From the NCBI GenBank assembly GCA_947259485.1, contig CAMYLU010000010.1, positions 62,001-126,000 of the forward strand: DNA of 64,000 nucleotides. The letters are read 5' to 3'. How positions within the stretch are numbered: position 1 is the stretch's first letter; the number at the start of each line of letters is the position of its first letter. The notes beneath the pieces were generated by a model that had not been told where the DNA came from, did no database searches, and saw only the letters and a program-made list of their open reading frames with translations. This document shows, one piece after another, positions 33,801 to 47,761 of the stretch. This stretch comes from an uncultured Gammaproteobacteria bacterium. Lineage in GTDB: Bacteria > Pseudomonadota > Gammaproteobacteria > GCA-001735895. A program made the translations under genes and the position numbers.

Positions 33801-36008
33801 TCAGGCATCGCGCTCGATATTAACCGCACGCGCAAAACCCTCTAGGTCGACCTGTTCGTGCCAGTCCTCCAGATCAACGCTTAACCTACTCCGCCAGTTC
33901 GGGTATTCATCGATTGTGCCTGGCAGGTTCACCTGGCGTGTTTGCAGCAACAGGTCTTCAAGCTGCACCATAAACAGCATTGACCGGGCTCGTGCCAGGT
34001 AGCGCTGTATCGACCGGGCCAGTTCGCTGCCCAGGTTTTTAGACGCGTTCGTCTCGTTAATTGCCTCCTCGGCAACCAGGTTTTCCCGGGCCAACGCCGT
34101 TAGAATTTCGAGTCGATCCTGCCGGCGAACCTGTCGCTGTTGGTCCCTGGACTCGTCTGACGGATATAAACCGAGTTGTTCGCGTAGTTCCAGATCCACT
34201 TCCTGCCAGAAGCCTCGCAATGTTGGCAGGTCGTGTGATCCCGAGGTGCACAGTGCGTAACGCGGGTATTCTTGCGGCAGCCTGATCGTTCCGTGGTGCC
34301 AGTCTTTCTCGAAATTAAGAATGCGAAAAGAGAGCATTTTATTGGTATCGAGGGCGTGGCGAACCTCGTCCGGGACGGTGCCGAGGTCTTCACCAATAAG
34401 CAGGCAATGATGACGATGACTCTCGAGTGCGAGAATGCCCATCAGGTCCGCAAAGGGATAAGAAACATAGGTACCTTGCCTGGGCGAGCCGTTCGGCGGC
34501 ACCCAGAACAGCCGCATCAAGCCCATGATGTGGTCGATGCGAAGCGCGCCCGCGTGACGCATGTTGGCGCGCAAGGTCCTTATGAACGGTCGATAAGCCT
34601 GCTCGCGAAGCGACTGCGGTGTTAGCGGCGGCAGAGCCCAGTCCTGCCCGTTTGCATTAAAATCGTCAGGCGGGGCACCGATACCAATTTCGAGCGCGTA
34701 ATCTGCCTGTTCAGCCCAGCACTGTGCCGAAGACCTGGCATCGCCAACCGCGAGATCGCGATAGATGCCAACGCACATGTCGTGTCTTTTGCAATTTTCT
34801 TGAGCCGCGGATAACTGCTGCTCGGCGTTCCACTGCAGGTACTGGTGAAACCCGATATCGTCGGCATGCTCTTCGGCCCATCTTGTTACCGTCTCCGATG
34901 CGGGATCCCGGTAGGCTTCAGGCCATTGCTGCCATTGCTCGATAGCGGCATCGTCTCGGTGAAAAGACGCCTGCAATGCCTCGAACAGGGCGAATTTAAA
35001 CAAATCCTCGCCACCGTTTAGCTGGAATTGGCGAAACGCCTCGAGCCGTGTCGAATCAGTATCGTGATGCCGTTGCTTAAACACCTGATAAAGTAATCCC
35101 AGTACCTGTAACTTGAGGCCCCAGACCCCGGGGTAATCGATCAACTCGAGTTCTCGCAACGCCTGCAGGTGGGCCTGGAACTGCTCGCTTTTAACCTGCG
35201 CCATCACTCCAGGATCATGTTTAAACTCATCGATCGCCTCGACATCGAGGTAAACGGGGTTGAGAAAGTCACGACTCGAGGGACTGTAAGGGCTTGGGTT
35301 ATCGGGTAAATGCGGGAACAGCGCATGCAGTGGATTGAGACCCAGCAGGTTAATTCCTAGTGGAGCGAGTATATGGATCACTGACTGCAGGTCGGTAAAA
35401 TCACCGATACCCCAGTTACGTTTCGACCGCAGCGAAAACAGTTGCAGGCTGATGCCCCAGATTTTCCTGTCGTTTGCGAGCGCGGGCGGTTGATAACAGG
35501 TTTCAGGCGCGACGATTAGAGTTGTCGGTGATTCGGTTCCGTCCTCCAGTTTGACGATTAGCCGGTGATAACCGATTGCCTCGAAATCCGGCAAGACGAC
35601 TTCGAATTGCCTCAGCCGGGCCCCGTTAACCACCGCTTCGTCGACAGAATCCTGGGTGCTGATCTTCCATTCACCCTGCCGAAGTTGACCGCTCTCTGTA
35701 TAAAGCTCCCATTTTATCGCCCCGTCGACCTGGTTATCAGCTAGCCTCAGGGGCAGGCGCATGGGCACCTCGTTTTGTCGGCGTACCACGACCGGAGCGA
35801 TGAGATGAGACCATTTGCTTGATTGCACTTGCTCCAGTCTTTGCCGAATATCGTCATCACTATTCACCGGCAGCTGCAGCGCTGCCAGCAGAGATTGTTT
35901 CACTTCAATGCCGGGCTCATGTCGTTGGCCACGGATATCGCGGTAGTCAAGCGCAATGCCACAACTCGCGCATAGCGCGTCGAGTCCCTCATGGTCGGTT
36001 ATCGGCAT
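33801..36008 (-). CDS. malQ: 4-alpha-glucanotransferase (amylomaltase)
   Basis: This 735-residue protein matches GH77: WGISLQLFSLRSKRNWGIGDFTDL, LRIDHIMGLMRLFW (nucleophile Asp), LLIGEDLGTVP (acid/base Glu) and the late SHDLPTLRGFW. It transfers alpha-1,4-glucan segments between malto-oligosaccharides, recycling short chains from glycogen breakdown. An N-terminal extension of about 150 residues, as in proteobacterial MalQ, precedes the barrel. It is the last gene of the glycogen operon, 93 bp after glgX. No maltose transport genes are nearby, so its role here is internal glycogen turnover. Confidence 0.95.
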   Translation of the reverse strand: MPITDHEGLDALCASCGIALDYRDIRGQRHEPGIEVKQSLLAALQLPVNSDDDIRQRLEQVQSSKWSHLIAPVVVRRQNEVPMRLPLRLADNQVDGAIKWELYTESGQLRQGEWKISTQDSVDEAVVNGARLRQFEVVLPDFEAIGYHRLIVKLEDGTESPTTLIVAPETCYQPPALANDRKIWGISLQLFSLRSKRNWGIGDFTDLQSVIHILAPLGINLLGLNPLHALFPHLPDNPSPYSPSSRDFLNPVYLDVEAIDEFKHDPGVMAQVKSEQFQAHLQALRELELIDYPGVWGLKLQVLGLLYQVFKQRHHDTDSTRLEAFRQFQLNGGEDLFKFALFEALQASFHRDDAAIEQWQQWPEAYRDPASETVTRWAEEHADDIGFHQYLQWNAEQQLSAAQENCKRHDMCVGIYRDLAVGDARSSAQCWAEQADYALEIGIGAPPDDFNANGQDWALPPLTPQSLREQAYRPFIRTLRANMRHAGALRIDHIMGLMRLFWVPPNGSPRQGTYVSYPFADLMGILALESHRHHCLLIGEDLGTVPDEVRHALDTNKMLSFRILNFEKDWHHGTIRLPQEYPRYALCTSGSHDLPTLRGFWQEVDLELREQLGLYPSDESRDQQRQVRRQDRLEILTALARENLVAEEAINETNASKNLGSELARSIQRYLARARSMLFMVQLEDLLLQTRQVNLPGTIDEYPNWRSRLSVDLEDWHEQVDLEGFARAVNIERDA

Positions 36009-36101
36009 CGGATTTCTATTCTGTCTGGACTGCCGGTGAATCCTGGCTGCGTTCTGGATTTGAAGTCGTCACTGTTGCGGGCCTATTGTGCCATCGGAAT
36101 G

Positions 36102-38195
36102 TTACATCAGTAATTCAAACAACTGCAGCGAACGCGGCTCGATCTCAACGGAGCTGTTGGCGTTAATTTTTGGTTCGGCATCGGCGGTGGTGAGGATACA
36201 CTGCCAGTGAAACTCGGTCTTCGGTAGCACGAAGTCCACCTTTGTCGTGTCGGCATTGAATACGACCAGCAGTGCCGACTCTTTTTCGTCATCGAAGCGC
36301 GGATCCCTGGCAGGCATCGCTTCAACCGCCAACAGCATGGCGAGAAAGTTGCTGCCATTATGCCAGTCGGCGTCGTCCATCGCCTCACCGTCAGCGCGAA
36401 GCCATTGAATATCGGAAAAACCACTGGGTTCAAACTGCTCCTGTCCATGCACAAACCGATCTCGATGCAGCAGCAGGTATTCACTTCGAATCCGCACCAG
36501 GGTGCGCACAAAATCGAGCATTCCTTGTTCCTGCTGAAGCGCAGACCAGTCCAGCCAGGTGATCTCGTTATCCTGGCAATAAGCGTTGTTATTGCCCTGC
36601 TGACTATGCCCTAATTCATCCCCGGCGAGCAGCATCGGGGTTCCCTGCGCGAGCAACAGGGTTGCCAGGAAGTTGCGCCGCTGGCGCAGTCGCAACTCAT
36701 TAATTTGCGCATCATCGCTCACGCCTTCGACACCATAGTTGCTGCTGAAGTTAGCGTTATGGCCATCCTGGTTGTTTTCACCGTTGGCCTCGTTATGGCG
36801 CTCGATGTAACTGACCAGGTCGTTGAGCGTGAAGCCATCGTGACTGGTAACCAGGTTAATACTGGCCGAGGGTCGCCGGCCGTTATGCTCGAACAGATCA
36901 CTCGAGCCATGCAGGCTGCGCGCGAGTTCAGGCAAAACCCCGTGGTCGCCGCGCCAGTAACGTCGCACGCTATCACGAAAACGATCGTTCCACTCCGCCC
37001 AACCGGGTGGAAAAGCACCCAGCTGGTAGCCGCCCGGACCGATATCCCAGGGTTCGGCGATGAGTTTCACCCCGGAAAGCACGGGATCTTCATGAATTGC
37101 CCTGAAAAACGCGCCCTCGCTATCGAAACCGTGCGCTTCGCGGGCCAGACTGACGGCAAGGTCGAAGCGAAAGCCGTCAACATGCATCTCCGTCACCCAG
37201 TATCGCAGACTATCGATGACCATTTGCAAAACCTGCGGGTGATTCAGGTTGAGGGTATTGCCACAGCCGCTGTCGTTGATATAAAAGCGTTTATCCTCGT
37301 CTGAAAGCCGGTAATAACTGGCATTATCGATGCCGCGAAAACAAAGCGTCGGCCCCGTCTGGTCACCCTCGGCGGTGTGGTTGTAGACGACATCGAGGAT
37401 GACTTCGATACCGGCCTGGTGCAGACGCCGCACCATGGCCTTGAATTCGTTACGATCACCATTTGAAAGGTAGCGCGGTTCGACGGCGAAGAATCCGATG
37501 CTGTTGTAGCCCCAGTAATTGGCAAGGTTCTTTTTCACCAGGAAGTGATCGTCGACAAACGCGTGGATCGGCATCAATTCGAGCGTGGTTACGCCGAGTG
37601 ACTTGAGGTAGGAAATCACGCTTTCCGATGCCAGCCCGGCAAAACTGCCACGCTGATTCTCGTCTATTTCCGGATTCAGCATGGTAAAGCCACGCACGTG
37701 GGCTTCGTAAACGATCGTGCACGGCCACGGCACCCGCGGTGGTTGATCGTTACCCCAGTCGAAAGCCTCGTCGACAACCACGGCCCTCGGCACATACCCG
37801 GCACTGTCGCTGCTGCTTAAACTCAGGTCCAGTTCCGGGTCGTTAAAATCAAAGCCATAGACGGCATCGTCCCAGCTCAATTGACCGCTGATCTGCCTGG
37901 CATAAGGATCGAGCAGTAACTTGTCTGGATTGAAGCGGTGGCCGCGCTGCGGTTGATGCGGTCCATGCACACGGTAGCCGTAATTAGTGCCCGGCCCGCA
38001 AGCCGGCAGGTACGCGTGCCAGACCTGGTCGCTGACTTCGAGTTCGAAGCGCTCGGTCTCGCGCCCGGTTCTGGCGTTAAACAGGCACAGCTCGACCCGG
38101 GTCGCATGCGCAGAAAACAGCGCAAAATTAACCCCGTGGCCGTCCCAGTTAGCTCCGAGCGGCCGTGGCGTTCCGCGCAGCTGCTCGTGTTTCAT
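36102..38195 (-). CDS. glgX: Glycogen debranching enzyme
   Basis: This 697-residue GH13 protein has an N-terminal CBM48-type domain (RPLGANWDGHGVNFALFSAHA) and GlgX features: VYEAHVRGFT, DVVYNHTAEG, VDGFRFDLAVSL (nucleophile Asp), KLIAEPWDIG (acid/base Glu) and NLVTSHDGFTLNDL. It hydrolyses alpha-1,6 branches of phosphorylase-limit glycogen. Its start overlaps the glgP stop by 4 bp (ATGA), so debranching and phosphorolysis are translationally coupled. Operon order is glgC-pgm-glgA-glgB-glgP-glgX-malQ. Confidence 0.95.
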   Translation of the reverse strand: MKHEQLRGTPRPLGANWDGHGVNFALFSAHATRVELCLFNARTGRETERFELEVSDQVWHAYLPACGPGTNYGYRVHGPHQPQRGHRFNPDKLLLDPYARQISGQLSWDDAVYGFDFNDPELDLSLSSSDSAGYVPRAVVVDEAFDWGNDQPPRVPWPCTIVYEAHVRGFTMLNPEIDENQRGSFAGLASESVISYLKSLGVTTLELMPIHAFVDDHFLVKKNLANYWGYNSIGFFAVEPRYLSNGDRNEFKAMVRRLHQAGIEVILDVVYNHTAEGDQTGPTLCFRGIDNASYYRLSDEDKRFYINDSGCGNTLNLNHPQVLQMVIDSLRYWVTEMHVDGFRFDLAVSLAREAHGFDSEGAFFRAIHEDPVLSGVKLIAEPWDIGPGGYQLGAFPPGWAEWNDRFRDSVRRYWRGDHGVLPELARSLHGSSDLFEHNGRRPSASINLVTSHDGFTLNDLVSYIERHNEANGENNQDGHNANFSSNYGVEGVSDDAQINELRLRQRRNFLATLLLAQGTPMLLAGDELGHSQQGNNNAYCQDNEITWLDWSALQQEQGMLDFVRTLVRIRSEYLLLHRDRFVHGQEQFEPSGFSDIQWLRADGEAMDDADWHNGSNFLAMLLAVEAMPARDPRFDDEKESALLVVFNADTTKVDFVLPKTEFHWQCILTTADAEPKINANSSVEIEPRSLQLFELLM

Positions 38196-40693
38196 GGTGA
38201 CTGCGTTTTATCCGTGACCGTTGCCACCGGCTGCAGCTGCCAGATGCCATCGTTGTATTCGCGAATGGTTCGATCGGAAGAGAAGCGTCCGCTGGCCGCG
38301 GTATTGAAAATGCTCATCTGCGTCCAGCGGTCCAGATCCTGGAAGGTGCTTGCCGCAACCCGCTGCGCGGCAATGAAACTGGCAAAGTCCGCGGCTGTCA
38401 TCCACGTGTCCTGCGGGCTCAATATGCCTTCGATGATCGGATCGAAAATACCGGGTTCCGAAAGGCTGAACTGGTTGCTCTGCAATACTTCCATGACCTC
38501 GCGCAGGTCAGCGTCTGCGGCAACAATCGCAGCCGGATCGTATTGCGGACGCGCCTGTGCGACTTCCTCGGCACTCATCCCGCAGAGGAAAAAATTCTCC
38601 GCGCCGACGGCTTCACGAATCTCGATATTGGCCCCGTCCAGGGTACCGATCGTGAGCGCGCCGTTAATCATGAATTTCATGTTACCGGTACCGGAAGCCT
38701 CCTTTCCCGCGGTCGATATCTGCTCGGAGAGATCGCAACCCGGGCAGATGATCTCCATGGTACTGACATTGTAATTAGGCAGAAACACCAGGCGTAACAG
38801 GCCTTTTGTTCTGGGATCCGAGTTAACAACATGGGCGACATTATTGATCAGTTTGATGATCAGCTTGGCCATGAAGTAACCGGGCGCAGCCTTGCCGCCG
38901 ATGAGTACGCAACGCGGGGTCCAGTCGGTCGTGTCGCCGCGGTGAATCCGTTGCAATAAATGAATGACGTGCAATACGTTGAGCAGCTGGCGTTTGTATT
39001 CGTGCACGCGTTTTACCTGCACGTCAAATATGGCTTCGGGGTAAAGATCGACATCACAGGCCTGTTTCACCAACTCCACAACCTTTAACTTGTTGGCCTG
39101 CTTGACCGCCTGCCAGGATTCGCGAAACGCGGCTTGCTGCGCCAGCGGAACCAGCTTCTCGAGCTGGTCCAGGTCGGTAACCCAGCCATGGCCTATGCTG
39201 TCGGTTATCAATTGCGACAGCCCGGGGTTGCAGGCCTTGAGCCAGCGTCGCTGCGTGACACCGTTGGTCTTGTTGTTAAGCCGGGTTGGCCAGAGTTGAT
39301 GAAAATCCTGGAACAGGCCCTGCTTCAACAGGTTCGAATGAAGCTCGGCGACGCCATTCACCGAGTAGCTGCCGACGATGGCGAGATGCGCCATGCGCAC
39401 CATGGGCTCGGGGCCTTCCTCGATGATGGCCATGCGTTCGCGTCGTTTCACGTCCTTCGGCCAGCGTTCGGTAATTTCGGCGACGAAGCGACTGTTAATC
39501 TCGCGCACGATGTCCATCACCCGCGGCACCAGTTGCTGCAACAGGCTGACCGGCCAGCGCTCCAGCGCCTCCGGTAACAGGGTGTGGTTGGTATAGGCCA
39601 GGCAGCTGGTGGTGATTTTCCAGGCCGCGTCCCATTTGAGACCATGCACATCGATCAGCAGGCGCATCAACTCGGCCACGGCGATGCTCGGGTGGGTGTC
39701 GTTTAACTGGAAGCAGTGTTTTTCAGCGAACCGGGTAAAGTCTTCTCCATGGCGATTGACCCACTGGCGGAATACATCCTTGAGGCTGGCCGAGGCGAGA
39801 AAATACTGTTGCCGCAAGCGCAGTTCCTTGCCGTTCTCGCTGGCATCGTTAGGATATAAAACCATGGTGATGTTTTCCGCCGCTGTTCGGCCCGCCACCG
39901 CCTCGGTATAGCTTCCGGCGTTAAACTCGTCGAGGTCGAATTCATTGGTGGCAATCGCCGACCATAGCCGCAAGATGTTGACGGTGCCGTTCTGGTAGCC
40001 GGGCACCGGAATATCGAAAGGAATCGCCAGCACGTCGTAGGTATCCACCCAGCGCGCATGGCTGCGACCATCATCGTCGAGATAGTGTTCGACGCGCCCA
40101 CCGAATTGCACCGCCTGTTCGTACTCGGCGTGTTCGATTTCCCAGGGGTGACCGCCGCGCAGCCACGGATCGGGTTCCTCGACCTGGTGACCCTCTACAA
40201 TATTCTGGCGAAACATGCCGTACTGGTAGCGGATGCCGTAACCGATCACCGGCAAGCCCAGCGTCGCGCAGCTATCGAGAAAGCAGGCGGCCAGCCGGCC
40301 CAGGCCACCGTTACCGAGCCCGGCATCGTGCTCCTGTTCGACCAGCTCTTCCTCGTCGAGTCCGAGCTGGTTCAGTGCCGCAGTCAGTTCATCGCCGAGA
40401 TCGAGATTTAGCGATGCGTTGCGCAGGCTTCGACCGAGCAGGTATTCCATCGACAGGTAACAGACCCGGCGGCTATCCTGCTTTTCGTAACTATGACGGG
40501 TATTGTTAATGCCGTCCATGAGGCGATCACGCAGCGTCATTGCCAGCGCAACATACTCGTAATGCGGCGAACTCTGGTAATGATTGCGACCCAGGGTGTG
40601 ATTGAAATAACGCCGGAAGTCGTGCACCAGGCTCTCGCTGTCACGGCCCGGGGGTGCCAGCGCGGCGATTTCTTTGTTGTTACGCGTTTTCAT
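38192..40693 (-). CDS. glgP: Glycogen phosphorylase
   Basis: This 833-residue protein matches GT35 phosphorylases. The PLP-binding Lys lies in EASGTGNMKFMING, with QLNDTHPSIAVAELMR and RRVCYLSMEYLLGRSL also present. It releases glucose-1-phosphate from alpha-1,4 ends of glycogen. Length is typical. It follows glgB by 27 bp and overlaps glgX by 4 bp. Glucose-1-phosphate can be converted by the operon's own phosphoglucomutase to glucose-6-phosphate for Zwf. Confidence 0.96.
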   Translation of the reverse strand: MKTRNNKEIAALAPPGRDSESLVHDFRRYFNHTLGRNHYQSSPHYEYVALAMTLRDRLMDGINNTRHSYEKQDSRRVCYLSMEYLLGRSLRNASLNLDLGDELTAALNQLGLDEEELVEQEHDAGLGNGGLGRLAACFLDSCATLGLPVIGYGIRYQYGMFRQNIVEGHQVEEPDPWLRGGHPWEIEHAEYEQAVQFGGRVEHYLDDDGRSHARWVDTYDVLAIPFDIPVPGYQNGTVNILRLWSAIATNEFDLDEFNAGSYTEAVAGRTAAENITMVLYPNDASENGKELRLRQQYFLASASLKDVFRQWVNRHGEDFTRFAEKHCFQLNDTHPSIAVAELMRLLIDVHGLKWDAAWKITTSCLAYTNHTLLPEALERWPVSLLQQLVPRVMDIVREINSRFVAEITERWPKDVKRRERMAIIEEGPEPMVRMAHLAIVGSYSVNGVAELHSNLLKQGLFQDFHQLWPTRLNNKTNGVTQRRWLKACNPGLSQLITDSIGHGWVTDLDQLEKLVPLAQQAAFRESWQAVKQANKLKVVELVKQACDVDLYPEAIFDVQVKRVHEYKRQLLNVLHVIHLLQRIHRGDTTDWTPRCVLIGGKAAPGYFMAKLIIKLINNVAHVVNSDPRTKGLLRLVFLPNYNVSTMEIICPGCDLSEQISTAGKEASGTGNMKFMINGALTIGTLDGANIEIREAVGAENFFLCGMSAEEVAQARPQYDPAAIVAADADLREVMEVLQSNQFSLSEPGIFDPIIEGILSPQDTWMTAADFASFIAAQRVAASTFQDLDRWTQMSIFNTAASGRFSSDRTIREYNDGIWQLQPVATVTDKTQSP

Positions 40694-40720
40694 GTTGTAT
40701 CAGTCAGTTCTCGTTATCGG

Positions 40721-42889
40721 TCATTCGAATGACAGGATTAAAGTCGCTAGCGGCGGCAAGGTCAAATTCAACGAGTAGTCGCGTCCGTGGACGGCAACTT
40801 CGTCAGCATAGACTTTGCCGAGGTTACCCACGCCACTGCCACCGTAGATGCTGGCGTCGCTGTTGATTTTTTCCCGGTAGCAACCCGCCGAAGGCACGCC
40901 GACACGATAACCGCGGCGTATTACCGGCGTCATGTTACACACCGTAATGACCATTTCGCCCGGATTCGAGCCGTAACGTATGAAGGAAATCACGCCCTGC
41001 TCGTTATCGCTGCAGTCGATCCATTCGAAGCCTTCGGCACTGAAATCGACCTGGTACAGCGCTGCCGTGTTGCGGTAGAAATGGTTCAGGTCTCGAACCA
41101 GCTGCTGGATGCCGGCGTGCGCGGGCTGGTCGAGCAGGTGCCAGTCGAGCGAACCGTCGTGGTTCCATTCGCGCTGTTGCGCGAATTCGCCACCCATGAA
41201 CAGCAGTTTCTTGCCGGGGTGGGCGTACATGAAGGCGTAGTAAAGTCTCAGGTTGGAAAATGCCTGCCAGTCGTCGCCGGGCATGCGCTGGATCATCGAG
41301 CCCTTGCCATGCACCACCTCGTCGTGCGACAGCGGCAGGATGAAGTTTTCACTGAAGGCGTAGAGCAACCCGAACGTGAGCTTGTCGTGATGGTAACGAC
41401 GATGCACCGGGTCCTCGCCGAAGTAGCCCAGGCTATCGTGCATCCAGCCCATGTTCCACTTGTAGCTGAAGCCCAGACCACCGGTGTAAACCGGGTGTGA
41501 AACGCCCGGCCAGGCGGTTGATTCCTCGGCGATGGTGACCGCGCCGGTCGCGTGCACCTGTTCGTTCATCTGGCGCAGGAACTCGACCGCCTCGAGGTTT
41601 TCATTGCCGCCGTATTGATTGGGTACCCATTCACCGCGCTTGCGCGAGTAGTCGAGATACAACATGGAGGCGACCGCGTCGACGCGCAACGCGTCGATGT
41701 GGTATTCCTCGACCCAGAACAGTGCATTGGCGATCAGGTAGTTGACGACTTCCGCACGGCCGAAGTTGAAAATCAGCGTACCCCAGTCCGGATGCGCGCC
41801 CTGACGCGGGTCGGCATGCTCGTAAAGATTGCTGCCGTCGAATTGGCCGAGGCCGAAATCGTCGCGCGGGAAATGGGCCGGAACCCAGTCCATGATCACG
41901 CCGATATCCTGCTGATGGCAGCTGTCGACGAAAAATTTGAAATCCTCCGGGTTACCGAAACGGGATGTCGGTGCGAATAATCCAACCGGTTGATAGCCCC
42001 AGGAACCATCGAATGGATGCTCGCTGACCGGGAGTAACTCGATGTGGGTGTAACCCATATCCCTGACGTAAGCGACCAGGCTTGCAGCAAGCTCGCGGTA
42101 GCTCAACACCCGGTTGTCATCAGCCTGCCGGCGCCACGAACCGAGATGCACCTCGTAAACTGCCATGGGTTGATCGAGCGTACTGGAGGCGCGCCTGGTC
42201 TCCAGCCATTCAATGTCCTGCCATTGATAGTCATCGGAGTGCACAATCGATGCATTACCCGGTGCCAGTTCCATTTGCCGCGCAAACGGATCGGCCTTCA
42301 GCGGCAGTAATTTTCCATTGGCGTCGAGTATCTCGTACTTGTAGTAGTCGCCGGTGCAAAGGCCCGGGATAAAGATGTCCCAGACGCCGCCGGTGGGGTG
42401 ACGTCGCATCGGGTGGCGACGACCATCCCAGCCGTTGAACAACCCGATCACGCTGACGCGGCTGGCACCGGGCGCCCAAACCGCAAAATGCACACCCTTG
42501 ACGTCGTCAATTTCGGTTACATGGGCACCGAGCTTATCCGCAAGATTTTTCAGCTTGCCCTCTCGCATCAGGTGACGATCGAGATCTCCGAAGGGGGACT
42601 CAAAACGATACGGGTCATCGAGGGTGTAACTGTGATCTTTTTCGTGCAGAAGCAGCCGATAACTGGTGATGGGTAACGGCAGTTTTGCTTCAAACAGACC
42701 GTCCTGGTGAACCGATCGCATCTTGATCAGCAGTTCATCGTTGATGTCAACGAGTTCCACCGCCTGCGCCTGCGGTTGAAAGCTGCGCACCGTCCAGTTC
42801 TTGGTTGCGCTGTGTGGCCCCAGGATCTTGAACGGGTCACCGTGCTGCCCGCGCGCGATCGATTCGTAACTGGATTTCAGCGTTGCCAT
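40721..42889 (-). CDS. glgB: 1,4-alpha-glucan branching enzyme
   Basis: This 722-residue GH13 protein has two N-terminal beta-sandwich parts (PFKILGPHSA; GVHFAVWAPGASRVSVIGLFNGWDG, a CBM48) and a catalytic barrel with DWVPAHFPRDDFGL, IDALRVDAVASMLY (nucleophile Asp) and TIAEESTAWPGVS (acid/base Glu), typical of full-length GlgB. It introduces alpha-1,6 branches during glycogen synthesis. It starts 12 bp after the glgA stop and belongs to the same operon. Confidence 0.96.
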   Translation of the reverse strand: MATLKSSYESIARGQHGDPFKILGPHSATKNWTVRSFQPQAQAVELVDINDELLIKMRSVHQDGLFEAKLPLPITSYRLLLHEKDHSYTLDDPYRFESPFGDLDRHLMREGKLKNLADKLGAHVTEIDDVKGVHFAVWAPGASRVSVIGLFNGWDGRRHPMRRHPTGGVWDIFIPGLCTGDYYKYEILDANGKLLPLKADPFARQMELAPGNASIVHSDDYQWQDIEWLETRRASSTLDQPMAVYEVHLGSWRRQADDNRVLSYRELAASLVAYVRDMGYTHIELLPVSEHPFDGSWGYQPVGLFAPTSRFGNPEDFKFFVDSCHQQDIGVIMDWVPAHFPRDDFGLGQFDGSNLYEHADPRQGAHPDWGTLIFNFGRAEVVNYLIANALFWVEEYHIDALRVDAVASMLYLDYSRKRGEWVPNQYGGNENLEAVEFLRQMNEQVHATGAVTIAEESTAWPGVSHPVYTGGLGFSYKWNMGWMHDSLGYFGEDPVHRRYHHDKLTFGLLYAFSENFILPLSHDEVVHGKGSMIQRMPGDDWQAFSNLRLYYAFMYAHPGKKLLFMGGEFAQQREWNHDGSLDWHLLDQPAHAGIQQLVRDLNHFYRNTAALYQVDFSAEGFEWIDCSDNEQGVISFIRYGSNPGEMVITVCNMTPVIRRGYRVGVPSAGCYREKINSDASIYGGSGVGNLGKVYADEVAVHGRDYSLNLTLPPLATLILSFE

Positions 42890-42901
42890 GACTTCAGCAA
42901 A

Positions 42902-44460
42902 TCACGATTTCTGATAAAGATGCTTTATGTACGCATCGATACTGTCGGCCCATTCGAATCTCGCCGCCGCTGCCGCTTTACGCATGGCCTTCCACCTGGT
43001 GGATTTTTTCTGGAACTGGATTAGCGCGCGTTGCACCGTCGAGACCAGCGCGTCGGCCTGCGCGGTTGGATTATCACCAGTAAAAGCAAAACCCGTTTTG
43101 CCGTCCTTGACCGTATCACGCAAGCCACCCACGTGATGCACCAGGCAGGGTTGGCCCGCACGCAGCGCCAGCATCTGGCTGATGCCGCAGGGTTCGAACG
43201 CACTGGGCATGAAGAACAGGTCCCCCTGCTGATACAGCGTTTCCGCCAGTTCCTCTGAAAAACCGCGCAGGTAGACAAAATTTCGATGAATTGCCGCGGT
43301 CTCAGATAGAAATTGCTCGTAATCCGGATCACCGGTACCAACCATGATCAACATGCCCTCGTCACCCATAGCCTCCAGTGCCACATGCAGGGCCGCCTGC
43401 CCCTGGCTCGTCGGCTGGCGCATCAAGCCAACCTTTTGATCGGTTATTCGACCGATGCTGGTGAGCAGCATTTTGGGACGTTGATCGTCGAGCAGACCGA
43501 GCGAGTGATGGGCAATGAAATGCGAGCTGGCGAGCTCAGCTTCGCGGCTGGCCCACAACAATACCAGCTCTCGCATGCGCAGCAACAATGACGGCCAGTC
43601 GGCCAAAGCCAACACGGCCTTCTGCGAGTAATCGCAACCGTTGAGGATACCGAACAAGCGTTTCTCATCGCTGGCCTCGCGCAGATCCGGATCGAGACCC
43701 TCACCCCCATGCTTACCGTGATCGGGATCCCCAGGCAGCAGGATCTCCCCGGCATAACTCGGCGATACCGTGTGCACCGCATCGGCCAGTCGAATTGCGC
43801 TGGCCATCGGATTAACGCAGTCGGACCAGCGCGGGTCCGCCAGTTGTCTGCGCTCGTAGACCAGGCCCGGGTACCACTGCTCGAGCGAAGAATCATCGTT
43901 AGTGAATGGTCGAACCCCCTGGACCGCCAGGTTATGGATGCTGTAAACGCAGCGCAGATCCTGCAGTGAGCGATAACTTTTGTCGTAACGACGCAGGATG
44001 CACAGGAAAGCCGCATGCCAGTCGTGCAGGTGCAAAACTTCCAGCTCGGCAAAGACGCCTTTTTTGATCGCCTCGGCAACGCCCAGGCAAAACAGCGCAA
44101 ACTTGCTGGCGTCGGTTTTGAACGGTTGGCCCGGGGGATCGTCACAATAGATTCGACCCGCGCCACAACTGCTGAACAACGGATGCTCGATCACGTAGTG
44201 ATGAACCTTATCGTCACCGATCTGTTCCAGCTGGAAAAGTTTAAGCGACTCGGTGCGACCGCCGAACTTGACCCTGAGTACCTGCAATTGCCTTGCGCCA
44301 TCCAGGCTATCGAATACGCCGTAGGCTGGAGTAACAACGGAAACCGTGCAGTTACGGTGCGCCAGTGCGGCGGGGATATCGCGCACGACGTCGCCTATAC
44401 CGCCGACCTTACCCCCCGGCAAGGCACCGTTTTCCGCGGCAACCATCAGGATATGCGTCA

Positions 44461-44461
<1 letters not shown>
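42902..44461 (-). CDS. glgA: Glycogen synthase
   Basis: This 519-residue GT5 protein has the ADP-glucose-binding KVGGIGDVV at the N-terminus (Lys before GG) and the C-terminal FMPSAFEPCGISQMLALRAG with the retaining-transferase Glu. It extends alpha-1,4-glucan from ADP-glucose made by GlgC. Its ATG shares one base with the pgm stop (TGATG), indicating coupled translation. Slightly longer than E. coli GlgA (477), with extra sequence in the middle, but all core motifs are present. Confidence 0.95.
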
Positions 44462-47390
<2,929 letters not shown>

Positions 47391-47761
47391 AATATGGACA
47401 CTTATGCTGAGAGTGGTCGATGTCGATAGTTGCGATTAGTAATCGAAATACTGTACCGAATGCGTCGCTTTACGGCCAGTAAACCGCCCAATGGTACCCG
47501 GTTAATGGAAAAAAGATACATTTGGGGCCGTGTCGATACTAGTGAACGCGTGATTATTCGCCCAATTTGGCTTGCTGGTAGCCGAACAAATTCAGCAAAT
47601 AATATGCCCTTAATTAGTGCAGCAACCCTGGATAAAGCGGTCACTGCGATCGGCAGAATAATTCATTTTAAGATGACCTGCCTCAAATCCTGCCGGCTGT
47701 AAACAGGTAGCATTGCGACAATTCAGCTAGCTGCTGATTACACCAGGGTAGATGTCGAGAT
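47391..47761. other. Divergent intergenic region between glgC and PAS-GGDEF gene
   Basis: This 371-bp gap must hold the promoters of the glycogen operon (minus strand) and probably of the PAS-GGDEF gene (plus strand). No convincing gene, operator palindrome or terminator was recognised. It does not contain TGCTATATAGCA. Confidence 0.4.

Noticed and set aside
47430-47702. Short open frames in the glgC/PAS-GGDEF gap
   Set aside because: No family resemblance, no ribosome sites, and both strands are equally open by chance.
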